This document shows positions 54,336 through 63,428 of a stretch of DNA of 64,000 bases, one piece after another. The translations under genes and the position numbers were made by a program. The notes under the pieces are model-generated. The model worked only from the letters and a program-made list of their open reading frames with translations. It was not told where the DNA came from and searched no databases. Source of the DNA: UBA7702 sp040776805 (GTDB lineage Bacteria; Bacillota; Dehalobacteriia; UBA7702); the NCBI GenBank assembly GCA_040776805.1, contig JAXGZS010000003.1:248001-312000 (forward strand), written 5' to 3'. The number at the start of each line of letters is the position of its first letter. The first letter of the stretch is position 1.

Positions 54336-54748
54336 ATACGAAAGAGTATCTTGGACAAGCGTACCGCCTCGATCAGCGCATCAATTCAAAACTTGAGCAA
54401 GTCGCTTCACTCAATGCATTGGCGATGAAATGTACCCACACCCTCACGGGTATGCCGCGCAATCCTAATCGCGGTACCTCCACGATGGCAGAAGCTGTGA
54501 CGAAAATCGTTGACCTGCAAGCAGAAATATACCGCGACATCGACCGCCTCATTGATCTGAAGCGAGAGATGGTTAAACTCATTAAATCTGTGGATAACAC
54601 AGAATGTCAGACGCTTCTAGAGTTACGATACCTCTGCTTCAAGACCTGGGAGCAGATAGCTGTTGAGATGGGATATAATGTGCGCCACGTATACCGACTT
54701 CACGATGAAGCAATAGAAAACATTACTGTCCCGAAAACTCAGCAGTAA
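54332..54748 (+). CDS. DUF1492-like sigma/late-gene regulator
   Basis: These 138 residues have an N-terminal coiled coil (YRLDQRINSKLEQVASLNAL), then a C-terminal HTH of the sigma region 4 / ArpU type (LLELRYLCFKTWEQIAVEMG, YNVRHVYRLHDEA). This protein is thought to control late phage transcription. A candidate promoter with repeated TGTCA lies just after its stop. Confidence 0.8.
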   Translation: MNTKEYLGQAYRLDQRINSKLEQVASLNALAMKCTHTLTGMPRNPNRGTSTMAEAVTKIVDLQAEIYRDIDRLIDLKREMVKLIKSVDNTECQTLLELRYLCFKTWEQIAVEMGYNVRHVYRLHDEAIENITVPKTQQ

Positions 54749-54749
54749 A

Positions 54750-54788
54750 TGTCACTGTTTGTCAGGTAGTGTTTTGTGATAGTATACA
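54750..54788 (+). promoter_or_regulatory. Candidate late promoter with TGTCA repeats
   Basis: TGTCA occurs at 54750-54754 and 54760-54764, spaced by one helical turn. TTGTCA (54759-54764) is 18 nt from TATACA (54783-54788), so it could be a sigma-A-like promoter for the packaging genes, perhaps activated by the DUF1492 protein. A terminator follows within 25 nt. Confidence 0.5.
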
Positions 54789-54808
54789 CTTAGGAAACAG
54801 AATCCAAC

Positions 54809-54845
54809 AAAGCCTTGTGGGAGCAATCCCGCAGGGCTTTTCTTG
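54809..54845 (+). terminator. Terminator or attenuator before the HNH gene
   Basis: AAAGCCTTGTGGGA pairs with TCCCGCAGGGCTTT, followed by TCTT. It would end early transcription, and since the candidate late promoter lies upstream, it may also attenuate late transcription. Confidence 0.7.
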
Positions 54846-54866
54846 TGCCCGCAAGGAGGTAAAACA

Positions 54867-55229
54867 ATGCCTTACAAACCGAAACGTCCCTGTGCCTACC
54901 CCGGCTGCGGTCGGCTCGCTGTGCGTGAGCTATACTGCGCCGAGCACCAGAAAGTCGTGGACAAACAGTACAACCACTACCAACGCGACCCTGCGTCCAA
55001 CAAACGCTACGGCAGAAGCTGGAAGCGCATCCGTGACCGTTACATCAAGGCACACCCGCTTTGTGAAGAGTGTGAGAAACATGGCAAGCTGACACCCGCC
55101 GAGGAGGTACACCACATTCTCCCGCTCTCCAAAGGCGGCAACAGCAATGCCGAGAATCTCATGGCTCTTTGTAAGCCTTGTCACTCCCGCATCACTGTGG
55201 AGATGGGTGACCGGTGGGGCAAAGAATAA
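54867..55229 (+). CDS. HNH endonuclease (phage packaging type)
   Basis: These 120 residues contain an N-terminal CAYPGCGRLAV zinc knuckle, CEECEKHGKLTPAEEVHHI, and LMALCKPCHSRITVEM, the HNH fold with its His pair and CxxC motifs. HNH proteins of this kind stimulate terminase cleavage in cos phages. AAGGAGG precedes the start. A terminase pair is downstream, as expected. Confidence 0.9.
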   Translation: MPYKPKRPCAYPGCGRLAVRELYCAEHQKVVDKQYNHYQRDPASNKRYGRSWKRIRDRYIKAHPLCEECEKHGKLTPAEEVHHILPLSKGGNSNAENLMALCKPCHSRITVEMGDRWGKE

Positions 55230-55271
55230 AAAACACTTTTTTAGTCTAAACTAATCCTTGAGGTGATGAAG

Positions 55272-55430
55272 ATGGCAAAAGCAGGTATGCGTAGACCTGA
55301 TCCCAAGGAGCCGCATGGAACAGAAAGCAATCACAAGTTGCACCTTCCCAAAAATGATATGCCGCCTGTGCCGGAGATACAAGGCAAAGCAAAAAGCGGC
55401 AAAGAAAAAGCAAAACCAATTAATAAGTAA
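55272..55430 (+). CDS. Small basic phage protein
   Basis: These 52 residues (MAKAGMRRPDPKEPHGTESN, then Lys-rich end KEKAKPINK) have GAGG 8 nt upstream; an in-frame ATG at 55266 is an alternative start. It is disordered in appearance and similar small proteins follow HNH genes in other prophages. A hairpin follows directly. Confidence 0.55.
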   Translation: MAKAGMRRPDPKEPHGTESNHKLHLPKNDMPPVPEIQGKAKSGKEKAKPINK

Positions 55431-55434
55431 GTTA

Positions 55435-55469
55435 AAGGCATCTGCTTAATTAAAGCAGGTGCCTTATTC
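55435..55469. terminator. Hairpin after the small basic gene
   Basis: AAGGCATCTGCTTT-like arm (55435-55448) pairs with AAAGCAGGTGCCTT (55454-55467). It separates plus-strand genes from the convergent amidohydrolase gene and may end both. Confidence 0.65.
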
Positions 55470-55546
55470 ATGCCCGGGGGTAATCAAATCTCTACAATCT
55501 TTTCATGCGGACAGCGGCGTGGGGCTTCGTGTTGAAAAACGCGGTT

Positions 55547-56338
55547 TCAAACAAGGGAATAGGGTATAGTATTTTGCTCTTTTGAAATCCAACCGGCTAT
55601 TACATCTAAAATATTTAAAACTGTTTTCTTAGTTTCATCAAATTGTGGTGAGAGGCTTTGTTTGGACTCATCCATATAGAGTCTCCTGTTAATCTCAATC
55701 ATGACAGATATTACAGATGCTCCTGAACCATATAACGGCAACGGAACAATTGTCCCGCCATAAGGCTTGTTGAGCTCAAATGTGTATCCCATCTCTGGGA
55801 TACAGTTGCAGATTTCTTTTGACAGAGATGCCGGTGTGTGAATCTTATCAGTTCCAATACAAAAGTCTGCTCTGTATGGGCTTTGATTCAGCTCATAAGG
55901 CAGAGGCTTTGATGGGAAGGAATGTGCATCAACTATGATACAATACCCAAATTCATCAATTGCAGCTGTGACTCTTTGTAAAAGTGCTTCATGGTGCGGA
56001 TCATAATATCGTCTCAAAATCTCTGCCCGCAGGGTCTCGTTATATGAACGGAGAGGCTCGCAGTACGCACCATGTGTATAAACAACACCCATGCCCTGTT
56101 TTGACATGATCTCATCATTGTCACTTCGATATCTTTCAACGTCACAAAGCAATCGGCTAATCGGAAAAACAAGCCTGTTTTGATATCGCGGGTGACAGAA
56201 AAGATTATCGGTTGCATAATCAGATAGAGCGATAAGATTCCGCAAAATTGTTTCAGAATCGGCGCAAAAATACTCAACGTATTCATCTGGAATATACATT
56301 GAGCTGTGAGGTATATGGATGAGCATTTTGTTATTCAC
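55547..56338 (-). CDS. N-formylglutamate amidohydrolase family protein
   Basis: These 263 residues include MLIHIPHSSMYIPDEY, ISRLLCDVERYRSD, IIVDAHSFPSKPL and VISVMIEINRRLYMDE, the zinc and active-site segments of the family, which deformylates N-formylglutamate in histidine breakdown. A GTG start at 56338 is set by GGAGG 8 nt upstream; ATG at 56326 is the next option. It lies against the phage genes between the early and packaging blocks, so it is an accessory passenger rather than part of a hut operon. Confidence 0.85.
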   Translation of the reverse strand: MNNKMLIHIPHSSMYIPDEYVEYFCADSETILRNLIALSDYATDNLFCHPRYQNRLVFPISRLLCDVERYRSDNDEIMSKQGMGVVYTHGAYCEPLRSYNETLRAEILRRYYDPHHEALLQRVTAAIDEFGYCIIVDAHSFPSKPLPYELNQSPYRADFCIGTDKIHTPASLSKEICNCIPEMGYTFELNKPYGGTIVPLPLYGSGASVISVMIEINRRLYMDESKQSLSPQFDETKKTVLNILDVIAGWISKEQNTIPYSLV

Positions 56339-56582
56339 TTCATTTCCTCCAATCAAATAAAAAAAACATTCCAAAGGAGTTACCGCAATAAATCTTTTCA
56401 ATTTATCGGCCTCCATATCAATGTTAGAAGTACCACATTACGTTGCGTAGGTTGGCGTGAGGTCATAGAGCCAATTCTGCATTTTAACACTTAATAAACG
56501 GCTATTTATGCACTTAATACCTCAACCTACTTATTTTATTTCCATTGCAGAAAGCAATTAAATCTATTTGGATGGTGAATCT

Positions 56583-57149
56583 ATGGCAAAAGACGGCACA
56601 AACCGTGGTGGCGCTCGTATCGGCGCGGGTGCAAAAAAGAAACCGTTGAATGAAAAAATAGCCGAAGGCAATCCCGGCAAAAGGAAGATGACTGTAATGG
56701 AGTTTTCTGATACAGCCAATTTGAAAGGTCAGTCAATGCCGGAACCAAACAAAAGGCTCGAAGCCGTACAAAAGGACGGCAAAGCACTGGTTGCAGGAGA
56801 AATCTACAGAAATACATGGCAATGGCTGAATGAGCGCGGCTGTGCTGCTCTCGTTTCTCCGCAGTTGCTGGAACGCTATGCCATGAGCGTGGCTCGGTGG
56901 ATTCAATGTGAGGAAGCGGTTACCGAATACGGGTTCCTCGCCAAACATCCTACCACTGGCAACGCCATTCAAAGCCCTTATGTGGCCATTGGCCAGAACT
57001 ATATGAACCAAACAAACCGTCTGTGGATGGAGATTTTCCAGATCGTCAAGGAAAACTGCACCGGAGAATACAGCGGCGCAAACCCACAAGATGATGTGAT
57101 GGAGAGGCTGCTGACCGCCAGGAAGGGTGGGAATTCAATATGCAAATAG
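56583..57149 (+). CDS. Phage terminase small subunit (P27-like)
   Basis: These 188 residues have GGARIGAGAKKKPLNEKIAE and EGNPGKRKMTVMEF at the N-terminus, then helical AGEIYRNTWQWLNERGCAAL and ISPQLLERYAMSVARW-type (here VSPQLLERYAMSVARW) segments of the P27 family. It should bind the pac/cos site and recruit the large subunit. GGATGG precedes the ATG. The next gene overlaps by 10 nt. Confidence 0.75.
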   Translation: MAKDGTNRGGARIGAGAKKKPLNEKIAEGNPGKRKMTVMEFSDTANLKGQSMPEPNKRLEAVQKDGKALVAGEIYRNTWQWLNERGCAALVSPQLLERYAMSVARWIQCEEAVTEYGFLAKHPTTGNAIQSPYVAIGQNYMNQTNRLWMEIFQIVKENCTGEYSGANPQDDVMERLLTARKGGNSICK

Positions 57150-58372
57150 AAAAGATACAAACTGCGCGGCTCATCCCCGCCGACTACAATCCTCGCAAAG
57201 GCCTCAAACCGGGCGACCCGGAATACGAAAAGCTGAAACGCTCGCTTGAGGAGTTCGGCTATGTTGAACCCGTTATATGGAATAAAGCCACCTCCCATGT
57301 AGTTGGCGGTCATCAGAGATTAAAGGTGCTGATTGATATGGGTGTAACCGAGGTCGATTGCGTAGTTATTGAGATGGACGCTGAAAAGGAAAAGGCGCTC
57401 AATGTTGCGCTGAATAAAATCAGCGGTGACTGGGACAAAGACAAGCTGGCTCTGCTCATCGCGGATTTGCAGGGTGCGGACTTTGATGTGTCGCTCACGG
57501 GCTTCGACCCCGGCGAAATTGATGATCTTTTCAAGGATTCGCTCAAGGACGGTATTAAAGACGATGATTTCGATGTGGATGCTGAACTACAAAAGCCTTC
57601 TGTTGCGAAGCTCGGTGATATCTGGACGCTTGGCCGCCATCGGCTGGTCTGCGGCGATTCCACCAAAGCCGACACCTTCACCGCTCTGATGGACGGGAAG
57701 CTCGCAAATCTTGTGGTGACCGATCCGCCGTACAACGTCAACTACGAAGGTACGGCTGGCAAAATCAAAAACGACAATATGGGTAACAAAGCGTTCTATG
57801 ACTTTCTGCTTGCGGCATTTACGAACACCGAGGCGGCAATGGCACAGGACGCGTCTATTTATGTATTTCATGCCGACACTGAAGGATTAAACTTCCGCAA
57901 AGCATTCTCTGATGCTGGCTTTCAGCTTTCCGGATGCTGCATCTGGAAAAAGCCGTCACTGGTGCTGGGACGCTCGCCCTATCAGTGGCAGCACGAACCG
58001 GTGCTGTTCGGATGGAAGAATAAGGGCAAGCACAACTGGTATACAGACCGCAAGCAGACCACCATCTGGGAGTTTGAAAAGCCGAAGAAAAACGCCGATC
58101 ACCCCACTATGAAACCTGTTGCACTTGTGGCTTATCCCATTATGAACAGCAGTCTCACAAACTGCATCGTGCTCGACCCCTTCGGTGGCAGTGGATCCAC
58201 CCTCATCGCCTGTGAACAGTCTGGCAGAATTTGTTTCACCATAGAGCTTGATGAAAAATACTGCGACGTGATTGTAAAGAGGTATATCGAGCAGGTCGGC
58301 AGTGCTACCGGTGTTTCTGTTATCCGCGACAGTGTCACAATGAAGTATGCGGAGGTGGCTATCAATGAGTAA
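57140..58372 (+). CDS. ParB-domain DNA methyltransferase (beta class)
   Basis: This 410-residue fusion has a ParB/Srx-like N-terminus (LIPADYNPRKGLKPGDPEYE, VVGGHQRLKVLIDMG) and a C-terminal N4/N6-adenine or cytosine methylase with TDPPYNV (residues 195-198) ahead of DPFGGSGSTLIACE, the beta-class order. Phages use such enzymes to escape restriction. It lies between the terminase subunits. Its target sequence cannot be read. Confidence 0.9.
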   Translation: MQIEKIQTARLIPADYNPRKGLKPGDPEYEKLKRSLEEFGYVEPVIWNKATSHVVGGHQRLKVLIDMGVTEVDCVVIEMDAEKEKALNVALNKISGDWDKDKLALLIADLQGADFDVSLTGFDPGEIDDLFKDSLKDGIKDDDFDVDAELQKPSVAKLGDIWTLGRHRLVCGDSTKADTFTALMDGKLANLVVTDPPYNVNYEGTAGKIKNDNMGNKAFYDFLLAAFTNTEAAMAQDASIYVFHADTEGLNFRKAFSDAGFQLSGCCIWKKPSLVLGRSPYQWQHEPVLFGWKNKGKHNWYTDRKQTTIWEFEKPKKNADHPTMKPVALVAYPIMNSSLTNCIVLDPFGGSGSTLIACEQSGRICFTIELDEKYCDVIVKRYIEQVGSATGVSVIRDSVTMKYAEVAINE

Positions 58373-58408
58373 AATCACGCTCTCCCCTCTTCCCGATGAA
58401 AACTAAGA
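58367..58408 (+). pseudogene. Very short frame after the methyltransferase
   Basis: An ATG overlapping the methylase end reads SKITLSPLPDEN and then a stop. It looks like the beginning of a deleted gene. The following 160 bp hold no gene. Confidence 0.25.
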
Positions 58409-58570
58409 TTTTGCCATGCGTCGATTCTTTCCTGTCCGGCTTGTGTCATATACACAAGATTCAACCAATGAATGACTGCTTTTTTTTCTACAGAAAACGC
58501 TTGAAATGACTTGCTATATAGGTGCTTTAGAGCGAATATGTAACTACCAAAATGAAAGGCGGTTTAAAAA

Positions 58571-59392
58571 ATGAAACTCAAATACAATGTTACAGGCAGC
58601 GAACGCAAGTCAATGGTCGGCGCAATCAGTACCACGCTGAACTCCCCAACCAAATACCTCGGCGCCCCAACCTTCGCCTACGAGGTCGGAGAATACCGCA
58701 TCGACAAAGCCGGAACGCTTACGGGACCCGACAACCTCGACTTAGAGGACGCCCTCCACCAACAGGGCTTTGACGCGGACGGTGAAAGCCGTCACTACGA
58801 CGAACCCGACACCTACGAAAGCGGACTTGGCGGCATGGGCGCGATTCCCACCTTCGAGGATTTGCGGATGGTCGGACGTGAGGAACTAGGTCTTGGGCAT
58901 ACCCGTCGCGAGGACTTTCAAGGCGAAAACAGGATGCAGGCAAGCGATGTACCGGAACCTGATAAGGATATCGGATTGGTGATTGAAATGCCGCGCTCAT
59001 CTTTCCCCGACACGGCACTTGAGAACCTCAAGCGACTAGTCGAAAGCAAAGGCAGCCTCATCAAAAAAGCCCTCGGCACAGAAACACTCGAACTTGAAAT
59101 AACCGATGACAAGGTGGGGTTCCCGTGGTTTGAAGACGGCACCGTCCCCGATGCAGCCAAGGCATACACACATTTCGTCACTGCCCTTTGCGAAATGGCG
59201 CGGGTACAGAAGCGCGTCACAGCCGAGAAAAAAGAAACGGACAACGATAAATACGCTTTCCGCTGCTTTCTCCTGCGGCTCGGCTTCATCGGCGCGGCAT
59301 ACAAGGAGGAGCGTAAAATCCTGTTGAAAAACCTCTCAGGGTCTTCAGCGTTCAAAACTCCGAAAAACGAGGTAACCGGCGATGAGCAATAA
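58571..59392 (+). CDS. Virulence-related-type mobile-element protein
   Basis: These 273 residues begin MKLKYNVTGSERKSMVGAIS and continue YLGAPTFAYEVGEYRIDKAG, a conserved protein that is often labelled virulence-related in Firmicute prophages and ICEs, without proven function. The C-terminal part (GFPWFEDGTVPDAAKAYTHF) is also conserved in that group. GGCGG-type site upstream. Its end overlaps the DUF4314 gene by 11 nt. Confidence 0.7.
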   Translation: MKLKYNVTGSERKSMVGAISTTLNSPTKYLGAPTFAYEVGEYRIDKAGTLTGPDNLDLEDALHQQGFDADGESRHYDEPDTYESGLGGMGAIPTFEDLRMVGREELGLGHTRREDFQGENRMQASDVPEPDKDIGLVIEMPRSSFPDTALENLKRLVESKGSLIKKALGTETLELEITDDKVGFPWFEDGTVPDAAKAYTHFVTALCEMARVQKRVTAEKKETDNDKYAFRCFLLRLGFIGAAYKEERKILLKNLSGSSAFKTPKNEVTGDEQ

Positions 59393-59612
59393 TTTTCCAT
59401 CAAGATCAGCCGTAGAGCGTATCCGCAAACAGTACCCAGTGGGTTGCCGTGTAGAGCTTCTCCGCATGGACGACGTCCAAGCACCGCCGATCGGCACAAA
59501 AGGCACAGTCATTGGCGTGGACGACATCGGCAGTATCATGGTTTCATGGGATAGCGGCAGCTCTCTCTCCGTTGCTTTCGGCGAGGATTTATGCCGGAAA
59601 ATTGATAAATAA
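59382..59612 (+). CDS. DUF4314 domain-containing protein
   Basis: These 76 residues show the SH3-like DUF4314 pattern: RVELLRMDDVQAPPIGTKGT and VIGVDDIGSIMVSWDSGSSL. It is a common small gene next to terL in Firmicute phages. Function is unknown. Confidence 0.85.
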   Translation: MSNNFPSRSAVERIRKQYPVGCRVELLRMDDVQAPPIGTKGTVIGVDDIGSIMVSWDSGSSLSVAFGEDLCRKIDK

Positions 59613-59686
59613 ATATGGCAGATGAGAACAGTGCCGGAGACGGCTCTGTTTCTCGTACAGAAAGAATTTAAGGGAAGGCTTGCTTG

Positions 59687-61327
59687 ATGCAGGTCTATTT
59701 TTATGCTCGGAAGGAGGTAGCCAATATCCGAAAGCTAAAGAAATACAGATCGACACGGTTTAAAGCCACGGATTCCGTTTACGACAAAACCGCCGCCGAC
59801 TATGCCGTGGCCTTTGTCGAAGCCCTCGCTCATACCAAAGGCACCTGGGCCGGAAAGCCCTTCGAGCTCATCGACTGGCAAGAGGAGATTATCCGCGATA
59901 TCTTTGGAACCCTCAAACCCAATGGCTACCGCCAGTTCAACACCGCCTACGTGGAAATCCCGAAGAAGATGGGCAAAAGTGAACTTGCCGCTGCCGTCGC
60001 ACTGCTTCTTACCTGCGGTGATAACGAAGAACGCGCAGAGGTCTATGGATGTGCCGCAGACCGCAATCAAGCATCCATTGTTTTCAACGTGGCGGCGGAT
60101 ATGGTGCGAATGTGTCCGGCTTTGTCGAAACGTGTCAAAATACTGGACGCCACCAAGCGGCTCATCTATCAGCCGACCGGGAGCATCTATCAAGTGCTGT
60201 CCGCCGACGTCGGCAACAAACACGGCTTCAACACCCACGGCGTGGTATTTGATGAGTTACACACCCAGCCGAACCGAAAATTATATGACGTTATGACCAA
60301 GGGCAGCGGCGATGCGAGAATGCAACCGCTGTATTTTCTGATTACTACCGCCGGGGATAACCAGAACAGCATCTGCTGGGAGGTTCATCAGAAGGCGTTG
60401 GATATTATTTACGGCAGAAAGCACGACCCAACCTTCTATCCCGTCATTTACGGCGCGGCGCAGGAAGACGACTGGACTGATCCCAAGGTGTGGAAAAAGG
60501 CAAACCCATCCCTTGACATCACAGTGGGCATGGATAAAGTCAGCGCGGCATTTGAGTCGGCGAGACAGAACCCCGCCGAGGAGAATAGTTTCCGGCAGCT
60601 CCGGCTCAACCAATGGGTGAAACAAGCCGTCCGCTGGATGCCGATGGACAAATGGGATGCCTGCGCGTTCCCTGTGGATGAAATGTCGCTCGAAGGACGT
60701 GTCTGCTACGGAGGGCTTGACCTTTCGTCCTCCACCGACATCACAGCGTTTGTACTGGTGTTCCCGCCACTGGACGATGACGATAAATATTGTGTCCTGC
60801 CCTACTTCTGGATACCCGAGGACAATATTACCTTACGTGTTCGACGCGACCACGTAAATTATGACGTTTGGGAAAACCAGGGCTTTCTGAATACTACCGA
60901 GGGTAATGTAGTGCATTACGGCTACATCGAGCAATTCATCGAATCCCTCGGTGAAAAATACAACATTCGTGAGATCGCCTTTGACCGCTGGGGCGCAGTG
61001 CAAATGACGCAGAACCTTGAGGGAATGGGTTTTACTGTCGTTCCCTTCGGCCAGGGCTTTAAAGATATGTCTCCCTCTACCAAAGAGCTGATGAAGCTAA
61101 CCTTGGAACAGAAGATCGCCCACGGCGGTCATCCGGTACTGCGCTGGATGATGGACAACATCTTCATCCGGACAGACCCCGCCGGAAACATCAAACCGGA
61201 TAAAGAAAAGTCCACCGAGAAGATTGACGGAGCGGTTGCCACCATAATGGCGCTGGACCGAGCGATTCGCTGTGGAACGGAAAACGGTGCTTCGGTCTAT
61301 GACAGCCGGGGCCTTCTGTTCATTTAA
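59687..61327 (+). CDS. Phage terminase large subunit
   Basis: This 546-residue packaging motor has the ATPase Walker A-like IPKKMGKS (91-98) and Walker B VVFDE (186-190). The C-terminal nuclease shows GGLDLSSSTDITAFV and a final acidic site in EKIDGAVATIMALDRAI. It should cut and pump DNA into proheads. The ATG at 59687 follows AAGGGAAGG; a TTG one codon earlier is less likely. The end overlaps the convergent 61320 gene by 8 nt. Confidence 0.92.
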   Translation: MQVYFYARKEVANIRKLKKYRSTRFKATDSVYDKTAADYAVAFVEALAHTKGTWAGKPFELIDWQEEIIRDIFGTLKPNGYRQFNTAYVEIPKKMGKSELAAAVALLLTCGDNEERAEVYGCAADRNQASIVFNVAADMVRMCPALSKRVKILDATKRLIYQPTGSIYQVLSADVGNKHGFNTHGVVFDELHTQPNRKLYDVMTKGSGDARMQPLYFLITTAGDNQNSICWEVHQKALDIIYGRKHDPTFYPVIYGAAQEDDWTDPKVWKKANPSLDITVGMDKVSAAFESARQNPAEENSFRQLRLNQWVKQAVRWMPMDKWDACAFPVDEMSLEGRVCYGGLDLSSSTDITAFVLVFPPLDDDDKYCVLPYFWIPEDNITLRVRRDHVNYDVWENQGFLNTTEGNVVHYGYIEQFIESLGEKYNIREIAFDRWGAVQMTQNLEGMGFTVVPFGQGFKDMSPSTKELMKLTLEQKIAHGGHPVLRWMMDNIFIRTDPAGNIKPDKEKSTEKIDGAVATIMALDRAIRCGTENGASVYDSRGLLFI

Positions 61328-61643
61328 GAAGGTTCTCACAGGCATATTCGACTACACGAAAGTCTTCTTGTCCCATATCAACGATGGTATTTGCTTCTGT
61401 ACCACGATTATAGCGAAAAATCATGACACTTGGATAAGGGCGCGTGAGATTGTTGTCATACACAAACAAATAACCGGTATGTTCGTCGAAGTCAACCGAC
61501 TTGCCACCTGGACGATTGGTCTCTAGTAGCAGCTTCAAAAGATCAACATCTCCAAATGGAATGGAGGCTGCAACAATTCCCTGCATCGTTCCATCTGGAT
61601 TGAGAGCAATGTGCCACATGAGAACTTTATTTCCTTTGTTCAT
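61320..61643 (-). CDS. Reverse-strand unknown protein between terL and portal
   Basis: These 107 residues (MNKGNKVLMWHIALNPDGTM, then PSVMIFRYNRGTEANTIVDM) look like a genuine compact protein, with AAGGAGC upstream. Just before that site, TTGTAG and CTACAA form a small hairpin that may affect translation. I recognise no family. Its orientation, opposite to the late operon, suggests a passenger gene expressed in the lysogen. Confidence 0.6.
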   Translation of the reverse strand: MNKGNKVLMWHIALNPDGTMQGIVAASIPFGDVDLLKLLLETNRPGGKSVDFDEHTGYLFVYDNNLTRPYPSVMIFRYNRGTEANTIVDMGQEDFRVVEYACENLLK

Positions 61644-61861
61644 AAAAAGCTCCTTGTAGATTTATTCCTACAAAGAGCATTAAAAAGCAGCCCCATCGTC
61701 TGACAGGACTGGAAAACACCGTATCACCCCATCAGTCAAGCTTTGGCACCTTGCCGCAATGCGGTAGGTTGTCGTGCGGTCAACGAGCTTGTCTCTCGCG
61801 CACTCTTTATAGGTTATATTAATAATATCACAAATTATCAAATAAGCAAGGGGGTATTTGC

Positions 61862-63139
61862 ATGAGTATATTTTCCGGGCTGTTCCGCTCCCGCAACAAG
61901 CCTCAAAACCGCACGGCGGGCAGCTCCTACAGCTTTTTCTTCGGAGGCTCCACCTCCGGCAAGGCTGTAACAGAAAGAACCGCCATGCAGATGACGGCAG
62001 TCTACTCCTGCGTCCGTATCCTTGCAGAAGCTGTGGCTGGGTTACCGCTGAATCTGTACCATTATCTGCCGGACGGCGGCAAGGAGAAATCCTACAGTCA
62101 TTCGCTGTACCGGCTACTCCACGATGAGCCAAACCCTGAGATGAGCTCCTTTGTTTTTCGGGAAACGCTCATGACACATCTTCTGCTCTGGGGCAATGCC
62201 TATGCACAGATCATCCGCAACGGCAAAGGCGAAGTCATGGCACTGTACCCATTGATGCCAAACAAGATGAAGGTCGACAGGGATAAGGACGGGCTGCTCT
62301 ATTATAGCTACAACCATTTCTCGGAAGAATCGCCAACCATGACCCACTCAACTGTCATCTTGAAGCCATCCGACGTGCTGCATATTCCGGGTTTGGGCTT
62401 CGACGGTCTGGTCGGCTACAGCCCAATCGCTATGGCAAAAAACGCTATCGGCATGGCCATAGCCTGCGAGGAGTATGGAGCAAAGTTCTTTGCCAACGGT
62501 GCGGCTCCGGGCGGAGTGCTGGAACATCCTGGTACCATCAAAGACCCACAGCGGGTCCGGGAGGCATGGCAGTCACAGTTCGGCGGCAGCGGCAACAGCA
62601 ATAAGATCGCCGTCCTCGAAGAAGGAATGAAATACACGCCCATCGGCATCTCGCCGGAGCAAGCGCAGTTCCTTGAGACGCGCAAGTTCCAGATAAACGA
62701 AATCGCTCGAATTTTCCGGGTACCGCCTCACATGGTTGGCGACCTTGAGAAGTCGAGCTTTTCTAATATTGAGCAGCAGTCACTGGAGTTCGTAAAATAC
62801 ACGCTGGACCCGTGGGTTATCCGCTGGGAGCAATCCATTATGCGGACGCTTCTCAGCTCAGACGAAAAAAAACAGTATTTCGTGAAGTTCAATTTGGAGG
62901 GTCTGCTTCGCGGCGATTATGCCTCTCGTATGAGCGGCTATGCGACTGCCAGACAGAACGGCTGGATGAGCGCCAACGACATCCGCGAGCTTGAGAATCT
63001 CGACCGCATTCCCGTCGAGGAGGGCGGCGACCTCTACCTTATCAACGGCGCAATGACCAAACTGGAGGACGCAGGGGCTTTCGTAAATACCGGCAGCAAT
63101 ACTGGAAAGGACGGTGAGCAAAACGGCACAGAAAACTAA
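61862..63139 (+). CDS. Phage portal protein (HK97 type)
   Basis: This 425-residue portal begins MSIFSGLFRSRNKPQ, and contains TAMQMTAVYSCVRILAEAVA-like residues, LPLNLYHYLP, VLHIPGLGFDGLVGYSPI and FRVPPHMVGDLEKSSFSNIE of the HK97 family. It forms the DNA gate of the capsid. GGGGG precedes the ATG. The spacer before it may hold a promoter but no gene. Confidence 0.92.
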   Translation: MSIFSGLFRSRNKPQNRTAGSSYSFFFGGSTSGKAVTERTAMQMTAVYSCVRILAEAVAGLPLNLYHYLPDGGKEKSYSHSLYRLLHDEPNPEMSSFVFRETLMTHLLLWGNAYAQIIRNGKGEVMALYPLMPNKMKVDRDKDGLLYYSYNHFSEESPTMTHSTVILKPSDVLHIPGLGFDGLVGYSPIAMAKNAIGMAIACEEYGAKFFANGAAPGGVLEHPGTIKDPQRVREAWQSQFGGSGNSNKIAVLEEGMKYTPIGISPEQAQFLETRKFQINEIARIFRVPPHMVGDLEKSSFSNIEQQSLEFVKYTLDPWVIRWEQSIMRTLLSSDEKKQYFVKFNLEGLLRGDYASRMSGYATARQNGWMSANDIRELENLDRIPVEEGGDLYLINGAMTKLEDAGAFVNTGSNTGKDGEQNGTEN

Positions 63140-63428
63140 AACAGAGCACCACACTGACATCTGCGCAGAGCTGAACGACATCTACCACCGCAAAAACGCC
63201 GACTACGGCGACAGCTTCGGTGAGACCTTTCAGAAGCTCGGCATCATCAGCGCGATCACACGCATCACCGACAAGGTCAACCGGCTCCAGAGCCTGTGTG
63301 TACGAGCGGCACAGGTTCCGGACGAGTCAGTCAGAGACACACTTCTCGACCTTGCCAACTACGCGATCATGTCGGTGATTGAACTGGAACGCTCGAACAA
63401 AAAAGAAACGGAGGCTTCCACTGAATGA
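63114..63428 (+). CDS. DUF1599-type (nucleotide modification associated) protein
   Basis: These 104 residues start at GTG (MSKTAQKTKTEHH) inside the portal 3' end, with AAAGGA upstream. The core LNDIYHRKNADYGDSFGETF and LLDLANYAIMSVIEL fit DUF1599. It may act on modified nucleotides. It overlaps the portal by 26 nt and the protease by 4 nt. Confidence 0.82.
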   Translation: MSKTAQKTKTEHHTDICAELNDIYHRKNADYGDSFGETFQKLGIISAITRITDKVNRLQSLCVRAAQVPDESVRDTLLDLANYAIMSVIELERSNKKETEASTE

